The notes: a model not told the origin generated them from the letters alone. A DNA stretch of 64,000 nucleotides from Lentzea sp. NBRC 105346 (GCF_030269605.1 NZ_BSTQ01000018.1:62001-126000), one strand, 5' to 3'. Counted from the first letter of the stretch, positions 17,469-26,299 are shown. Translations and numbers: made by a program.

Positions 17469-19013
17469 ACGCGAGCAAGATGGACCTCAGAGACCACACC
17501 GCTGCCGCCGCACGCGCTGGCATGGCTGGGCGAGCGGGTCGGGCTCGGCACACCGCTGGACGAGGCGCCGGTTGTGGCGCCGGAGTCGGAACTGTCCGAG
17601 GACGCCTTCGAGGCACTTGAGGCGGTCGCCGAGATCAGTCTCGACGCCGAGGACCGTCTCGGCCGGGCGGGCGGTCTGTCCTATTTGGACCTGCTCAAGC
17701 GACGCGGCCACGGCGAGCTCGCGGTGCCGGACGCAGTTGTGCGACCGGCTTCACCGGAAGAGGTCCAGGAGGTGCTGCGCGTCTGCGTGGAGCACGACGT
17801 CGCGGTGGTGCCGTTCGGCGGCGGCACGTCGGTTGTCGGCGGCGTGGAGGCGTTGCGTGGTGGCAAGAACGCCGTCATCGCACTCGATCTCGCCCGCCTG
17901 GATCGGCTCGTGTCGGTCGACCCGGTGTCGCGCGTCGCCGTGCTGCAGGCGGGCCTGCCCGCGCCCGATGCGGAGAAACTGCTGGGGGAGCACGGTTTCA
18001 CGCTCGGGCACGTGCCGCAGTCGTTCGAGCGCGCCACCATCGGCGGCTTCGCCGCGACGCGGTCGGCGGGCCAGGCGTCCTCTGGTTACGGGCGGTTCGA
18101 GGACATGGTCGAAGGCGTGCGCGTCCAGACGCCCGCGGGCGAGTGGCGGCTGGGCAGCGCGCCCGCGTCGGCGGCCGGACCAGACCTGCGGCAGCTGGTC
18201 ATCGGCTCCGAGGGCCTGTTCGGCGTGATCACCGAGGTTGCCCTACGAGTCCGTCCGAAACCGGAAAACCCTTGCTACGAAGGGTTCATCGTGGACGGCT
18301 GGCAGGCGGGCGAGGCGTTGATCCGCGACCTGGCGCAACGACAGGCCCTGGCCGACGTGACCCGTCTGTCCGATGTGGACGAGACGGAGGTGGCGATCGC
18401 GTTGACCGGCGGTCGCAAGGCCGACCTGCTCAACCGGTACGTGAAGCTACGTGGCATCAAGGCACCGTGCCTGGTGATCATGGGCTGGGAAGGCCGTTCC
18501 CGCGCCGCGACGATGGCCGCGACCCACGGCCACAAACTGGTCCGGCTAGGTCGCGCGATGGGTGAGGCGTGGCGGCACGGCCGGTTCAACGGCCCGCGCC
18601 AGCGCGACGCGCTGCTGGACGCGGGCGTCTGCGTCGAAACGCTGGAGACGGCGACGCACTGGTCCAAGCTCACGCAGCTGCGCTCCGCCGTGCGCGACGC
18701 GCTGACCGAATCGCTGGGCGACCCGGTCGTGATGTGCCACATCTCGCACGCATACGAGACCGGTGCGTCGCTCTACTTCACCGTGCTCGTGCCGCGGGAT
18801 CTTCACGATCCGGTGGCACAGTGGGAACGCGCCAAGACCGCGGCGTGCTCGGCGATCTCCGGACTAGGCACGATCACGCACCACCACGCGGTCGGCCGCG
18901 ACCACGCGCCGTACCTGCCCGCCGAGATCGGGCCGCTGGGTATCGACGTGCTGCGGTCGGTGAAGTCGACGCTCGATCCCACCGGAATCCTCAACCCTGG
19001 CAAACTCGTGTGA
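17466..19013 (+). CDS. FAD-binding oxidase, alkyldihydroxyacetonephosphate synthase-like
   Basis: 515-aa VAO/PCMH-family flavoprotein. The FAD-binding N-terminal half contains VVPFGGGTSVVGGVE (about residues 116-130), VPQSFERATIGGFAATRSAGQ and SEGLFGVITEVALRVRP; the C-terminal half is the FAD-oxidase substrate cap with HISHAYETGASLYF and a HHHAVGRDHAPYLP motif near the end. This arrangement is characteristic of AGPS-like enzymes, which exchange acyl for alkyl on dihydroxyacetone phosphate to start ether-lipid synthesis; plain glycolate/lactate-type oxidases lack the HHH-type motif. Neighbouring glpD makes dihydroxyacetone phosphate, consistent with this. The start is GTG 17466. Confidence 0.85.
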   Translation: MTRARWTSETTPLPPHALAWLGERVGLGTPLDEAPVVAPESELSEDAFEALEAVAEISLDAEDRLGRAGGLSYLDLLKRRGHGELAVPDAVVRPASPEEVQEVLRVCVEHDVAVVPFGGGTSVVGGVEALRGGKNAVIALDLARLDRLVSVDPVSRVAVLQAGLPAPDAEKLLGEHGFTLGHVPQSFERATIGGFAATRSAGQASSGYGRFEDMVEGVRVQTPAGEWRLGSAPASAAGPDLRQLVIGSEGLFGVITEVALRVRPKPENPCYEGFIVDGWQAGEALIRDLAQRQALADVTRLSDVDETEVAIALTGGRKADLLNRYVKLRGIKAPCLVIMGWEGRSRAATMAATHGHKLVRLGRAMGEAWRHGRFNGPRQRDALLDAGVCVETLETATHWSKLTQLRSAVRDALTESLGDPVVMCHISHAYETGASLYFTVLVPRDLHDPVAQWERAKTAACSAISGLGTITHHHAVGRDHAPYLPAEIGPLGIDVLRSVKSTLDPTGILNPGKLV

Positions 19014-20158
19014 TGCTGATCCGATCGGTGCGTCCTTGGGGCGGCGAGCTCGTCGACGTGCTGTGCGTCGACGGCGTGATCAAGCAGATCGGCCCGGATC
19101 TTGTTTCGGATGACGTGGTCGACGGCAGGGGCGGCGTGCTGCTGCCCGCGTTCGTCGACGCCCACGCACACCTGGACTCGACGCGCCTCGGCCTGCCGTT
19201 CCGCCCGCACACCGCGGACGCCACTCTGGCCGGTCTGATCGAGAACGACCGCCAGAACTGGCGTTCGGCCGAACGTTCCGTCGCCGACCGCGCGACCCAC
19301 ACCCTGGGCCGCACCATCGCGGGCGGCGCCACGCGCGTGCGCAGCCACGCCCAGGTCGACGTGGATTCGGGACTGGAGAAGCTCTTCGGCGTGCTCGCCG
19401 CCCGCGCGGCACACGCGGATCGGGCCGACGTGCAGGTGGTGGCGTTTCCGCAGTGCGGCATCCTGCGCGAGCAGGGCACCGTGGCACTGTTGGAGGAGGC
19501 GCTGCGGTCGGGCGCCGACCTGATCGGTGGTCTCGACCCGGCCGGCTACGACCGCGATCCCGTGCGGCACCTGGACATCGTCTTCGAGCTCGCCTCGAAG
19601 CACCAATGCGGTGTGGACATTCACCTGCACGATTCCGGATCGCTCGGCGCCTTCCAGGTTTCGCTGATCTGCGAACGCGTTGCGGCGCTTGGGATGCAGG
19701 GCCAGGTGACGATCAGCCACTGCTTCGCCCTGCCCGGCGAAGGACTCGTGTCCCTGCTGGCCGAACACGACGTGGCCGTCACGACCGTCGCGCCCGGCAA
19801 CCGGGAACCGTTGCCGCTGCGGGATTTGCGGTGGGCCGGCGTGCGGGTCGGGCTCGGTCAGGACGGCATCCGCGACTACTGGTCGCCCTACGGCAACGGC
19901 GACATGCTGGACCGCACCTGGCAGTTGGCCTACCGCAACGGGTTCCGGCGCGACTCCGACATCGAGATGTGCGTCGACGTCGCCACGCGCGGCGGTGCGG
20001 CAGTTCTCGGCGTCGAGTCGGGTCTCACCGAGGGCTCGCCGGCCGACCTGGTCGTGGTGCCCGGCGACTCGGTGGCCGCCGCGGTGATGGACCGGGCGCC
20101 ACGCACGCTCGTCGTCCACCGCGGGCGTGTGGTCGCGGCCGACGGCGAGCTGGTCTGA
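19013..20158 (+). CDS. cytosine deaminase-like amidohydrolase
   Basis: 381-aa metal-dependent hydrolase of the cytosine-deaminase/TRZ-like group. Metal motif HxH is in VDAHAHLD (about residue 46), then HLHDSG (about 205), SHCFALP (about 235) and the catalytic Asp in GLGQDGIRDYWSPYG (about 285). The start ATG overlaps the oxidase stop by 1 nt (TGATG), so the two are co-translated; a deaminase in an AGPS-like operon is an odd pairing. The last ~20 nt are duplicated imperfectly downstream in the repeat region. Substrate unknown. Confidence 0.87.
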   Translation: MLIRSVRPWGGELVDVLCVDGVIKQIGPDLVSDDVVDGRGGVLLPAFVDAHAHLDSTRLGLPFRPHTADATLAGLIENDRQNWRSAERSVADRATHTLGRTIAGGATRVRSHAQVDVDSGLEKLFGVLAARAAHADRADVQVVAFPQCGILREQGTVALLEEALRSGADLIGGLDPAGYDRDPVRHLDIVFELASKHQCGVDIHLHDSGSLGAFQVSLICERVAALGMQGQVTISHCFALPGEGLVSLLAEHDVAVTTVAPGNREPLPLRDLRWAGVRVGLGQDGIRDYWSPYGNGDMLDRTWQLAYRNGFRRDSDIEMCVDVATRGGAAVLGVESGLTEGSPADLVVVPGDSVAAAVMDRAPRTLVVHRGRVVAADGELV

Positions 20159-20600
20159 GGCACGCGGCGAGCTGGTCTGAGGCCGCGGCTGACCCCAGGG
20201 CCCGCGGCTGACCCGATGGCTGCGGCACCCACGGCTGACCCGGCACCCACGGCTGACCCGATACCGCGGCTGGTCTGTGGTCGCTGCTGACCCGAGGCCG
20301 CTGCTGACCTCTGGTCGCCGACGGCGAGCTGGTCTGACGCCGCTAGCGACTGCGTGTGGCGTCGGCGAGCTGGCCTGGTGCTGCTGTCGCTGCACCGCGG
20401 TCGCTGCCTCGCCGCTACACCGCCGTCGCGGTCGCTGCCTCGCCGCCGCTGCTACTGCACCGCGGTCACCGCCACGCCGCGGTTGCTGCCCGGCCGCGGT
20501 TGCTGCCTCGCCGCTGCCGCTGCACGGCTGATGCCCCACTGCTGCCGCTGCCCCGTCGTCCCCTTACTGCCTCGGTACCGCCGGTGCTGCTGACCTGGGC
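20159..20600. repeat. decayed GC-rich degenerate repeats; no gene
   Basis: After the amidohydrolase stop, the word GGCGAGCTGGTCTGA recurs at about 20168 and 20325, as copies of the gene's own 3' end. GCGGCTGACCC/GCTGCTGACC words recur about every 18 bp between 20180 and 20310, then GGTCGCTGCCTCGCCG-type words to about 20525. Open frames across it lack normal codon use and I support no gene in 20159-20791. From about 20600 the sequence is ordinary intergenic DNA up to the terminator. Confidence 0.65.
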
Positions 20601-20748
20601 GTGGACCCGCGTCCCCTCGCGCGCTTCCTTTTGCACTCAAGCGTACTGCCGGGGTCTGACAATTTCGCGACGCTGCACGCTCAGCCCTTGATCAAGTTCA
20701 CTCGAAGCGAACTGAAAATCCAGGGCCCACGTGGAAGGTAATGCACAG

Positions 20749-20777
20749 ACAGGGGCTCCCAAGGAGGGAGCCCCTGT
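20749..20777. terminator. hairpin terminator after the MDR oxidoreductase
   Basis: Perfect 12-bp stem ACAGGGGCTCCC / GGGAGCCCCTGT, 5-nt loop, 15 bp beyond the oxidoreductase stop. There is no clear T-run on either side, as is common in actinomycetes. Confidence 0.75.
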
Positions 20778-20791
20778 CCAGAAGAACGAGA

Positions 20792-21808
20792 TCAGGCGAG
20801 CTTGACCAGCATCTTGCCGGTGTTCTCACCGCGCAGCAGGCCGAGGAACGCGGCCGGCGCCTGGCGCACGCCACCCTCGACGACGGTCTCGGAGTACTTG
20901 AGCTCACCGGAGGCGATCCACGCGCCCATCTCGGCCACGAACTGCGGCTGCAGGGCCTGGTGGTCGCCGACCAGCAGGCCGCGCAGCGTGAGGCGCTTGC
21001 CGATCACCTGCACGAGGTTGCGCGGCGCGGCGGGCGGCTCGGTGTCGTTGTACTGGGCGATGGCACCGCAGAGGGCGGCGCGGCCGTGCGGGTTCATCAC
21101 GGCGATGGCGGCCTCGAGGTGCTCACCGCCGACGTTGTCGAAGTACACGTCGACACCGTTGGGCGCCAAAGCGGACAGCTGCTCCAAAACAGGGCCGTCC
21201 TTGTAGTTGAACGCGGCGTCGAAGCCGAGTTCCTCGACCAGGTACTTGACCTTCTCCGGCGAACCGGCGGAGCCGATCACGCGCGAAGCACCCTTAAGGC
21301 GGGCGATCTGACCCACCAGCGCACCGACGGCACCCGCGGCGCCGGACACGAAGACGACGTCGCCCTCCTTGAACTCCGCGGTCGCCAGCAGGCCGGCGTA
21401 CGCGGTCAGGCCGGGCATGCCCAGCACGCCGAGGTACGCACCGAGCGGCGCGATGGCCGGGTCGACCTTGACGGCGTTCGCGGCGTCCAGGACGGCGTAC
21501 TCCCGCCAGCCGAGGCCGTGCAGCACGTGGTCGCCGGGCTTCAAAGAATCAACAGAAGAAGCCACGACCTCGCCGACCGCTCCACCGTCGAGCGGAGCGC
21601 CGATCTGGAACGGCGGGACGTAGGACTTCACGTCGTTCATCCGGCCACGCATGTACGGGTCGACGCTCATCACCAGGTTGCGGACCAGGATCTGGCCCTC
21701 ACCCGGCTCCGGGACCGAGACCTCGGCGATCTCGAAGTTCTCATCCGTCGGCCAGCCCTGGGGACGGGAGGCGAGGCGGACCTCAAGTGCGGTGCTCGGC
21801 ACGGTCAT
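20792..21808 (-). CDS. NADP-dependent MDR-superfamily oxidoreductase
   Basis: 338-aa zinc-free medium-chain dehydrogenase/reductase of the leukotriene B4 12-hydroxydehydrogenase/CurA-like group, reducing activated double bonds with NADPH. The NADP-binding motif VSGAAGAVGALVGQIARLKG is at about residues 149-168. MSVDPYMRGRMND and YFDNVGGEHLEAAI are further signatures of this subgroup. ATG 21808 (MTVPSTALEV) has AAGGG upstream; a 344-aa version from 21826 is possible. Monocistronic, with its own hairpin. Confidence 0.9.
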   Translation of the reverse strand: MTVPSTALEVRLASRPQGWPTDENFEIAEVSVPEPGEGQILVRNLVMSVDPYMRGRMNDVKSYVPPFQIGAPLDGGAVGEVVASSVDSLKPGDHVLHGLGWREYAVLDAANAVKVDPAIAPLGAYLGVLGMPGLTAYAGLLATAEFKEGDVVFVSGAAGAVGALVGQIARLKGASRVIGSAGSPEKVKYLVEELGFDAAFNYKDGPVLEQLSALAPNGVDVYFDNVGGEHLEAAIAVMNPHGRAALCGAIAQYNDTEPPAAPRNLVQVIGKRLTLRGLLVGDHQALQPQFVAEMGAWIASGELKYSETVVEGGVRQAPAAFLGLLRGENTGKMLVKLA

Positions 21809-21892
21809 CAGTGATCGACCCTTCATGGTGAATACGGAACTGATCGGTACCTGTCCAAACAACCCCGTGGGGAAGGGTGTTCCCACTGTGAT

Positions 21893-22321
21893 CTAACGCT
21901 CACGCCCACGCCGGAGCAGCGAACGCTTCTTCTGCAGCGAAGCCTCGAGGGCCTCGTACGCGGCGTCCATCGCGGCGTTGTACTCGCTCTGCGGACGCTG
22001 CGGCACGGACTCATCGGGCGAAGGGAAGACGGTCATTCGCAGCCACGTCTCGTTCCACAGCTGCTTCTTCGCGGCCTCCCAGTGCAGCTCCGCGCCGAAC
22101 CGCACCATCTGCTCGCGCTCGTTGATCTCGGCCACCTGCTCCTGGGAACGGCCCAGTCGCTCGGTGAGCTCGGCGTTGCGTTCGGCGTCACGCGCGCGCA
22201 TGCGGCGGGTCGCCTCCGTCACGCCCTCGATGATCTCCTTGTAGCGCTCCACGGCCGACATCACCACCGGTTCTTCTTCTGGCGACGGCAGATCGTCAAC
22301 CAGCCTCAGCACCGCACTCAT
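21893..22321 (-). CDS. small coiled-coil protein of the FtsK-like operon
   Basis: 142-aa soluble protein, not recognised. The centre (about residues 20-75) is a continuous charged helix (EATRRMRARDAERNAELTER, then EQVAEINEREQMVRFG) with heptad-like spacing, and the C-terminus is Arg/Lys-rich (KKRSLLRRGRER). It starts inside the stop of the three-module FtsK-like ATPase gene (ATGA, 22318-22321), so it is translationally coupled to it; a structural or adaptor role with that ATPase is inference. It is the last gene of the operon. Confidence 0.75.
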   Translation of the reverse strand: MSAVLRLVDDLPSPEEEPVVMSAVERYKEIIEGVTEATRRMRARDAERNAELTERLGRSQEQVAEINEREQMVRFGAELHWEAAKKQLWNETWLRMTVFPSPDESVPQRPQSEYNAAMDAAYEALEASLQKKRSLLRRGRER

Positions 22322-25092
22322 CCTGTTTCCTCCCCGGTGTCGAACGGGATGACCACCTGTGGTCGTGAGTGTTCGAACCGGTCGAACATCAGGCCGCGCC
22401 GCGGTCGGGGTGACCACGCCATGACCTGCTCCGGTCCGAGCGTCAGCAGTTCCTTGCCCTGGACGTCGAAAGCGACCCACGCACCGATGTCGTCGTACAC
22501 GCCCGGACTCAACGAGTTCTTGAGTCGCTGTACAGCACGCCACCAGCCGAGGATGTGCGTGCGGTTCTCCGGGCCGTGTTTCAAAACGGTGCGCAGACTG
22601 TCCACTCCGGACGCCCGAGTGGTGGGGTCCTTCTGTTCGAGCAACGCGTGCGCGGCGTCGACCGCGTACAGCAAGAGGTAGTGCGGCCGGGGTGGGCCCT
22701 CGGCCGTACCGGTGATCATCGCGTTGATGCCGCGCGCGGTCTCGTCGACCAGTTCGCGGAAACCGTCGATGCCGATCTCCTGAACCGTGTGGCCGGCGAC
22801 CTCGAGGCGCTTCGCGGCGTGCTGCGCGAACGGTTTCGCCTCGTCGACCAGGCAGCACAACGTGAACGTCGCCTCGCCCGGTTCGTGTTGCCTGCCAAGG
22901 GAAGCGGCGGCTCCACCGAGGACCGCGGCGGCGTCCTCTACGACGGAACCGATGACCGCGATGTTGCGGCCGGGGGTGCGCGCCAGGCGCACCTTCGCCG
23001 CGCTGCCCGCCACGTCGATGACCTGGCCGAGCAGCACGGTCGGCGCGGGACCGACATCCGGCGCCAGGTCGAGGAAGTCCGGCAGCTCGTCGAGCACCGG
23101 GACCTTGCCGCCGTCGAACAGGATCGGCGGGTGGTCCTTGCGCCAGCGGTTCCACAGCTGGTTCTGCAGGAAGTCGAACGTGCCCTTGGTCGTCGCGTCC
23201 GGGATGCGCGCGATCTCGTTGCCCGGCTTCACGCCCGACTCGTGGTTGATCACCGCGTGCCAGCGCGGCAGCTCGACCGCCGCGTCGTTGCCCGGCTCGG
23301 CGAGCACGCGGCGCGCCTTCGGCAGCGCGATGCGCACGGTGAACTGGTCGAAGATCGCCGACTTGCCCCAGAAGCCCTCGATGCCGGACACGTCCTGCGA
23401 CGACAGCACCAGGTGGATGCCCTGCGAACGGCCGCGCCGCGCGACGTCCTCCAGCAGTTGCGTCGCCTGCGCCGTCACCTGGTCGCGTTCCAGGAACAGG
23501 TACTGGAACTCGTCGATCACCGCGACGATCCGCGGCCACCGGCTGTCCGGGTCTTCCTGGCGCAGCGACTCCAGCTTGGTGACCTCGTGCTGTTTCGCGG
23601 CGTCCGCGCGGCGGCGCATCTCGTCCGCGAGAAACTTCAGCAGCGCCACGCCGAACTCGCGGTCGGTGTTGACGTTCACGCCGACCAGGCGCGCGTGCGG
23701 CAGCCAGCTCGGGTCCTTGCGGCCCGGCGCGAACTGCGCGAACGACACGCCCTCCTTGAAGTCCAGCAGGTACAGCTCCAGCTCGTCCGGCGAGTACCGC
23801 GACGCGAAGCTGCCCAGCATGGCGTACAGGAAGTTCGTCTTGCCGGAACCCGAAGGGCCGCCGATCAACGCGTGCGGCGAGGTGTCGCCCAGCTGCACGC
23901 ACACCGGTTCGCCGTCGTCGAACCCGACCGGCGCGATCACGCCGGCGGAGGAGTTCTCCAGCCAGATCGGGTCGGGCACCAGGTCGAGGAACGTGCCCAG
24001 GCGGTTGCGCCGCTCCTCGCGCTTCTCCGCGATCGCCGCGCAGGCACGGGGAACGAGCGTGCGCGGCATCGGCGGGTCGAGCGTCACGGTGATGTGCTTG
24101 CCGGTCATCGTGCAGGTCGCGGTGCCGTCGGGCCGCAGCTGCAGGGTCTCGATCGGCGAGTTGACCGTCACCGGGATGTCCACGATGAACAGCTGCACGC
24201 CGCACGCCAAACCGTTGCGCGCCACGCGTTGCAGCTGCTGCTGGTGTTCTTCGCGCAACGCCTTGCGGTTGCCGAACAGCACGGCGACGTGCCACGGCTC
24301 GGTGCGCCTGCCCTCGCCGCTGACCGACCGCACGGTCAGATGCCCGTCCACCAGCACCTTGGTGTGCACGCGCCGGATGTGCTCGGACAGCTCGTCGAGC
24401 AGCTCGTGCAGCCGCGCCGGATCGTGCACGGTCAGCAGACCCGCGCGCGTCAACGGGTACAGCCCCGGCAACGAGCCGGTGAGCTGGTTGATGTCCCACA
24501 CGTGCACGTGCACGAGACCGGGCTGGAAGTGGCTGAGCATGCGCAGCAACAGGTTCTCGACCACGGTGTCGGCCAGCGCGCGACTGTCCGGAGTGGACGA
24601 GATGTGCAGGTGCGAGTGGTCGAGCAGCGGGACGGCGACGGGGAACGGCTGCCGCTCCGGCGCGCTCGGCACCACACCGGTGCCGATGCGCCACAGCTCC
24701 GGCACGCCCTCGCTGCCGTCGTGCGTGCCGGGGTGGCCGAGCCACGCGGTGTACGGCCAGGACGCCGGCCCGTTGGCGACCTCCTCGACCAGGCCGGTGA
24801 GCTGGTCCGGCCCGGACCGCGTCCACTCCTGGAACGCCGCCTCACGGTCGCGCAGCACCTCGGTGAGCCGGTGCGCGAACGCGGGGTTGGCCAACGCCTC
24901 CTGGAGCACGGGGTCCCGCAGCGCCTGATCGACGCCCTCGCCGCGCACCATCAGCTCGAACATGTCCTTGGCGCGTTCCTCGGCGAGCAACCGGTGTTCG
25001 CGGGAAACGGCGCCCAGCGCGGCCGAGACGGCACGGCGGAACTCGTCGAAGGCCTCCTCGACCTTCCGGCGCCGATCGTCCCGCCTGTTCAT
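22318..25092 (-). CDS. soluble FtsK/SpoIIIE protein with three RecA-like modules, one intact
   Basis: 924-aa ATPase without transmembrane helices. An N-terminal helical region (1-150) is followed by three segments alignable by eye: HLHISSTPDSRALAD (about 160), HALIGGPSGSGKTNFLYAML (about 403-422) and NIAVIGSVVEDAAAVLG (about 708). Only the middle one has a Walker A (GPSGSGKT) and a Walker B (IVAVIDEFQYLF, about 520); it also has the FtsK-type RGRSQGIHLVLSSQD. The first and third have lost the P-loop. Three tandem modules recall EccC/YukBA of type VII secretion, but there the first domain is normally active and a membrane anchor is present. The stop of the upstream small gene directly precedes this start. 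It probably hands off or unfolds the small helical partners; function unproven. Confidence 0.85.
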   Translation of the reverse strand: MNRRDDRRRKVEEAFDEFRRAVSAALGAVSREHRLLAEERAKDMFELMVRGEGVDQALRDPVLQEALANPAFAHRLTEVLRDREAAFQEWTRSGPDQLTGLVEEVANGPASWPYTAWLGHPGTHDGSEGVPELWRIGTGVVPSAPERQPFPVAVPLLDHSHLHISSTPDSRALADTVVENLLLRMLSHFQPGLVHVHVWDINQLTGSLPGLYPLTRAGLLTVHDPARLHELLDELSEHIRRVHTKVLVDGHLTVRSVSGEGRRTEPWHVAVLFGNRKALREEHQQQLQRVARNGLACGVQLFIVDIPVTVNSPIETLQLRPDGTATCTMTGKHITVTLDPPMPRTLVPRACAAIAEKREERRNRLGTFLDLVPDPIWLENSSAGVIAPVGFDDGEPVCVQLGDTSPHALIGGPSGSGKTNFLYAMLGSFASRYSPDELELYLLDFKEGVSFAQFAPGRKDPSWLPHARLVGVNVNTDREFGVALLKFLADEMRRRADAAKQHEVTKLESLRQEDPDSRWPRIVAVIDEFQYLFLERDQVTAQATQLLEDVARRGRSQGIHLVLSSQDVSGIEGFWGKSAIFDQFTVRIALPKARRVLAEPGNDAAVELPRWHAVINHESGVKPGNEIARIPDATTKGTFDFLQNQLWNRWRKDHPPILFDGGKVPVLDELPDFLDLAPDVGPAPTVLLGQVIDVAGSAAKVRLARTPGRNIAVIGSVVEDAAAVLGGAAASLGRQHEPGEATFTLCCLVDEAKPFAQHAAKRLEVAGHTVQEIGIDGFRELVDETARGINAMITGTAEGPPRPHYLLLYAVDAAHALLEQKDPTTRASGVDSLRTVLKHGPENRTHILGWWRAVQRLKNSLSPGVYDDIGAWVAFDVQGKELLTLGPEQVMAWSPRPRRGLMFDRFEHSRPQVVIPFDTGEETG

Positions 25093-25344
25093 CTACAGCT
25101 CCACGGAGATGCGTTGGATGCGTTCCAGGGTGGTGACGACGAGCTCGAGCAGCTCCGGGAAGCGTTCCTTGGCCTTCAGGAACTCGGCGGGCAGCAGCGA
25201 CTCGTGGTGGTTCTCGCTCTGCTCCGCGAGCACCGTGACTGCCTCGTCCAGGTCCTGCTGAGCCCCGCGGACGGCCGCGTACGACTCGCGCAGCTGCTCG
25301 CAGACCTGCTCGAGCACGACCTTGACCTCGGCGATGGACGTCAT
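25093..25344 (-). CDS. small helical protein, paralogue of the next upstream gene
   Basis: 83-aa all-helical protein, unrecognised. It starts MTSIAEVKVVLEQ, parallel to MASIEEVRAAIAQ of its upstream neighbour, suggesting a duplicated pair of ESAT-6-sized partners. It lacks a WxG turn. Its stop is directly adjacent to the FtsK-like start at 25092, and its ATG at 25344 lies 1 nt after the preceding stop, so the operon is tightly coupled. The ATG at 25344 is preferred over more distal codons, which would overlap the upstream gene. Confidence 0.7.
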   Translation of the reverse strand: MTSIAEVKVVLEQVCEQLRESYAAVRGAQQDLDEAVTVLAEQSENHHESLLPAEFLKAKERFPELLELVVTTLERIQRISVEL

Positions 25345-25345
25345 C

Positions 25346-25606
25346 TCAGAGCCTGGCGTTGATGCCCTCGGCGGACGAGATCCCGGCGCCCAGGAAGTTC
25401 TGCAGCTCGCCCACACCTCCGACGACCTGAGCGAAGTGCGCGTTCGTCTGCTCGACGTCGTTCTGCACCGACCCCTGGGTCACCGAGGACAGCAGCGCCT
25501 GCGCGTCCTCGGCGAGCGACGCGGCCTGTTGGAGAGCGGCCTGGCTCTGGGTGGCCTTCTCGACCGCCTGGGCAATTGCGGCACGGACCTCTTCGATGCT
25601 GGCCAT
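25346..25606 (-). CDS. small helical (ESAT-6-sized) protein, first gene of FtsK-like operon
   Basis: 86-aa Ala/Gln-rich helical protein (MASIEEVRAAIAQAVEKATQ; central SSVTQGSVQND turn; second helix NAHFAQVVGGVGELQNFL). The size, helix-turn-helix outline and link to a multi-module FtsK ATPase resemble WXG100-type substrates, although no WxG motif is present. The ATG at 25606 follows a GGGAG ribosome-binding site. It is the promoter-proximal gene of the four-gene operon 25606-21893. Confidence 0.72.
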   Translation of the reverse strand: MASIEEVRAAIAQAVEKATQSQAALQQAASLAEDAQALLSSVTQGSVQNDVEQTNAHFAQVVGGVGELQNFLGAGISSAEGINARL

Positions 25607-25702
25607 GTCGGCTCCCGACCCTCCAACGGACACGATGAGCGATCACTGGGACCACTCTCAGTAGACATTTTCGCAAATTTTCACAGTTGGGACGAAGGAT
25701 GC

Positions 25703-25761
25703 GCTAACTGGGTAGGGCACTTCGGCACACAGTCATGCGTTTGATCTAATGATCAGTTAGC
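25703..25761. promoter_or_regulatory. separated inverted repeat upstream of the FtsK-like operon
   Basis: In the 213-bp gap 25607-25819, GCTAACTG (25703-25710) and CAGTTAGC (25754-25761) are exact complements 43 bp apart. The stretch between them and the gene is locally AT-rich (25670-25690), fitting a promoter for the minus-strand operon. No gene is seen in the gap. Confidence 0.3.
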
Positions 25762-25819
25762 CCAGCGTGCAGATGGTGTCGGCGGACGAGTGAAGATCAT
25801 CTGAATCGATGTCCCCCGG

Positions 25820-26227
25820 CTACTGCGCGTGCTTACTCCAAAAGGGGTCGACGCCCGCCCACGCCTCGACCAGGATGCGCTCCGCGCCCGGCACCAACAC
25901 GTTGATCAGATCGGGGTCGTCGAGCACGGTCCAGGCCGTCGGCGGCTCGCACTGCACGCGCGGCGTGGGGAACCCGTCATCGAGCCGGCGCACGAACGTC
26001 CGCACCGCCCGCCCCAGGGCCCCGCTGACGCTGTGGGTGGCCTTCTCGTCGCTCGCCACGGTGATGGCGACGGACCAGCAGCCCGGCTCCTCGTCGGAGG
26101 TGTCGCGCGCGTCGACGACGCGGCCCGCCACGCGGCTCACGAGCGGCTCGCAGGCCGCGCGGGCCTGTTGCTCGTCGGCTGCCTCGACGACGATCGTGAC
26201 CAGCAGCTCAAGGTCCTCAGCGCCCAT
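25820..26227 (-). CDS. hypothetical protein
   Basis: 135-aa protein of unknown function. It starts MGAEDLELLVTIVVEAADEQ and has an alpha/beta profile with a conserved-looking ERILVEAWAGVDPFW C-terminus. No signal peptide or membrane helix. A longer start at 26278 (MRSPKL) would leave 21 nt to the upstream gene; neither start has a clear ribosome-binding site, so the N-terminus is uncertain. It is the last gene of a minus-strand run beginning with the DUF4232 lipoprotein. Confidence 0.6.
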   Translation of the reverse strand: MGAEDLELLVTIVVEAADEQQARAACEPLVSRVAGRVVDARDTSDEEPGCWSVAITVASDEKATHSVSGALGRAVRTFVRRLDDGFPTPRVQCEPPTAWTVLDDPDLINVLVPGAERILVEAWAGVDPFWSKHAQ

Positions 26228-26299
26228 AACGGGGCGAATTGTCCCGCAGGCCGTCATCGTCAGTTTTGGGGACCTCATGTCGCAAACTGGCCATGACGG

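Noticed and set aside
20277..20691. Small open frames in the repeat region after the deaminase-like gene
   Set aside because: Translations are repeat-driven (Ala/Arg/Pro/Leu runs), with no start signal or conserved feature.
22555..25362. A 935-codon plus-strand open frame opposite the FtsK-like gene
   Set aside because: Low-complexity Arg/Val/Leu/Gln translation, antisense to a gene with a clear Walker A/B; no ribosome-binding site of note.
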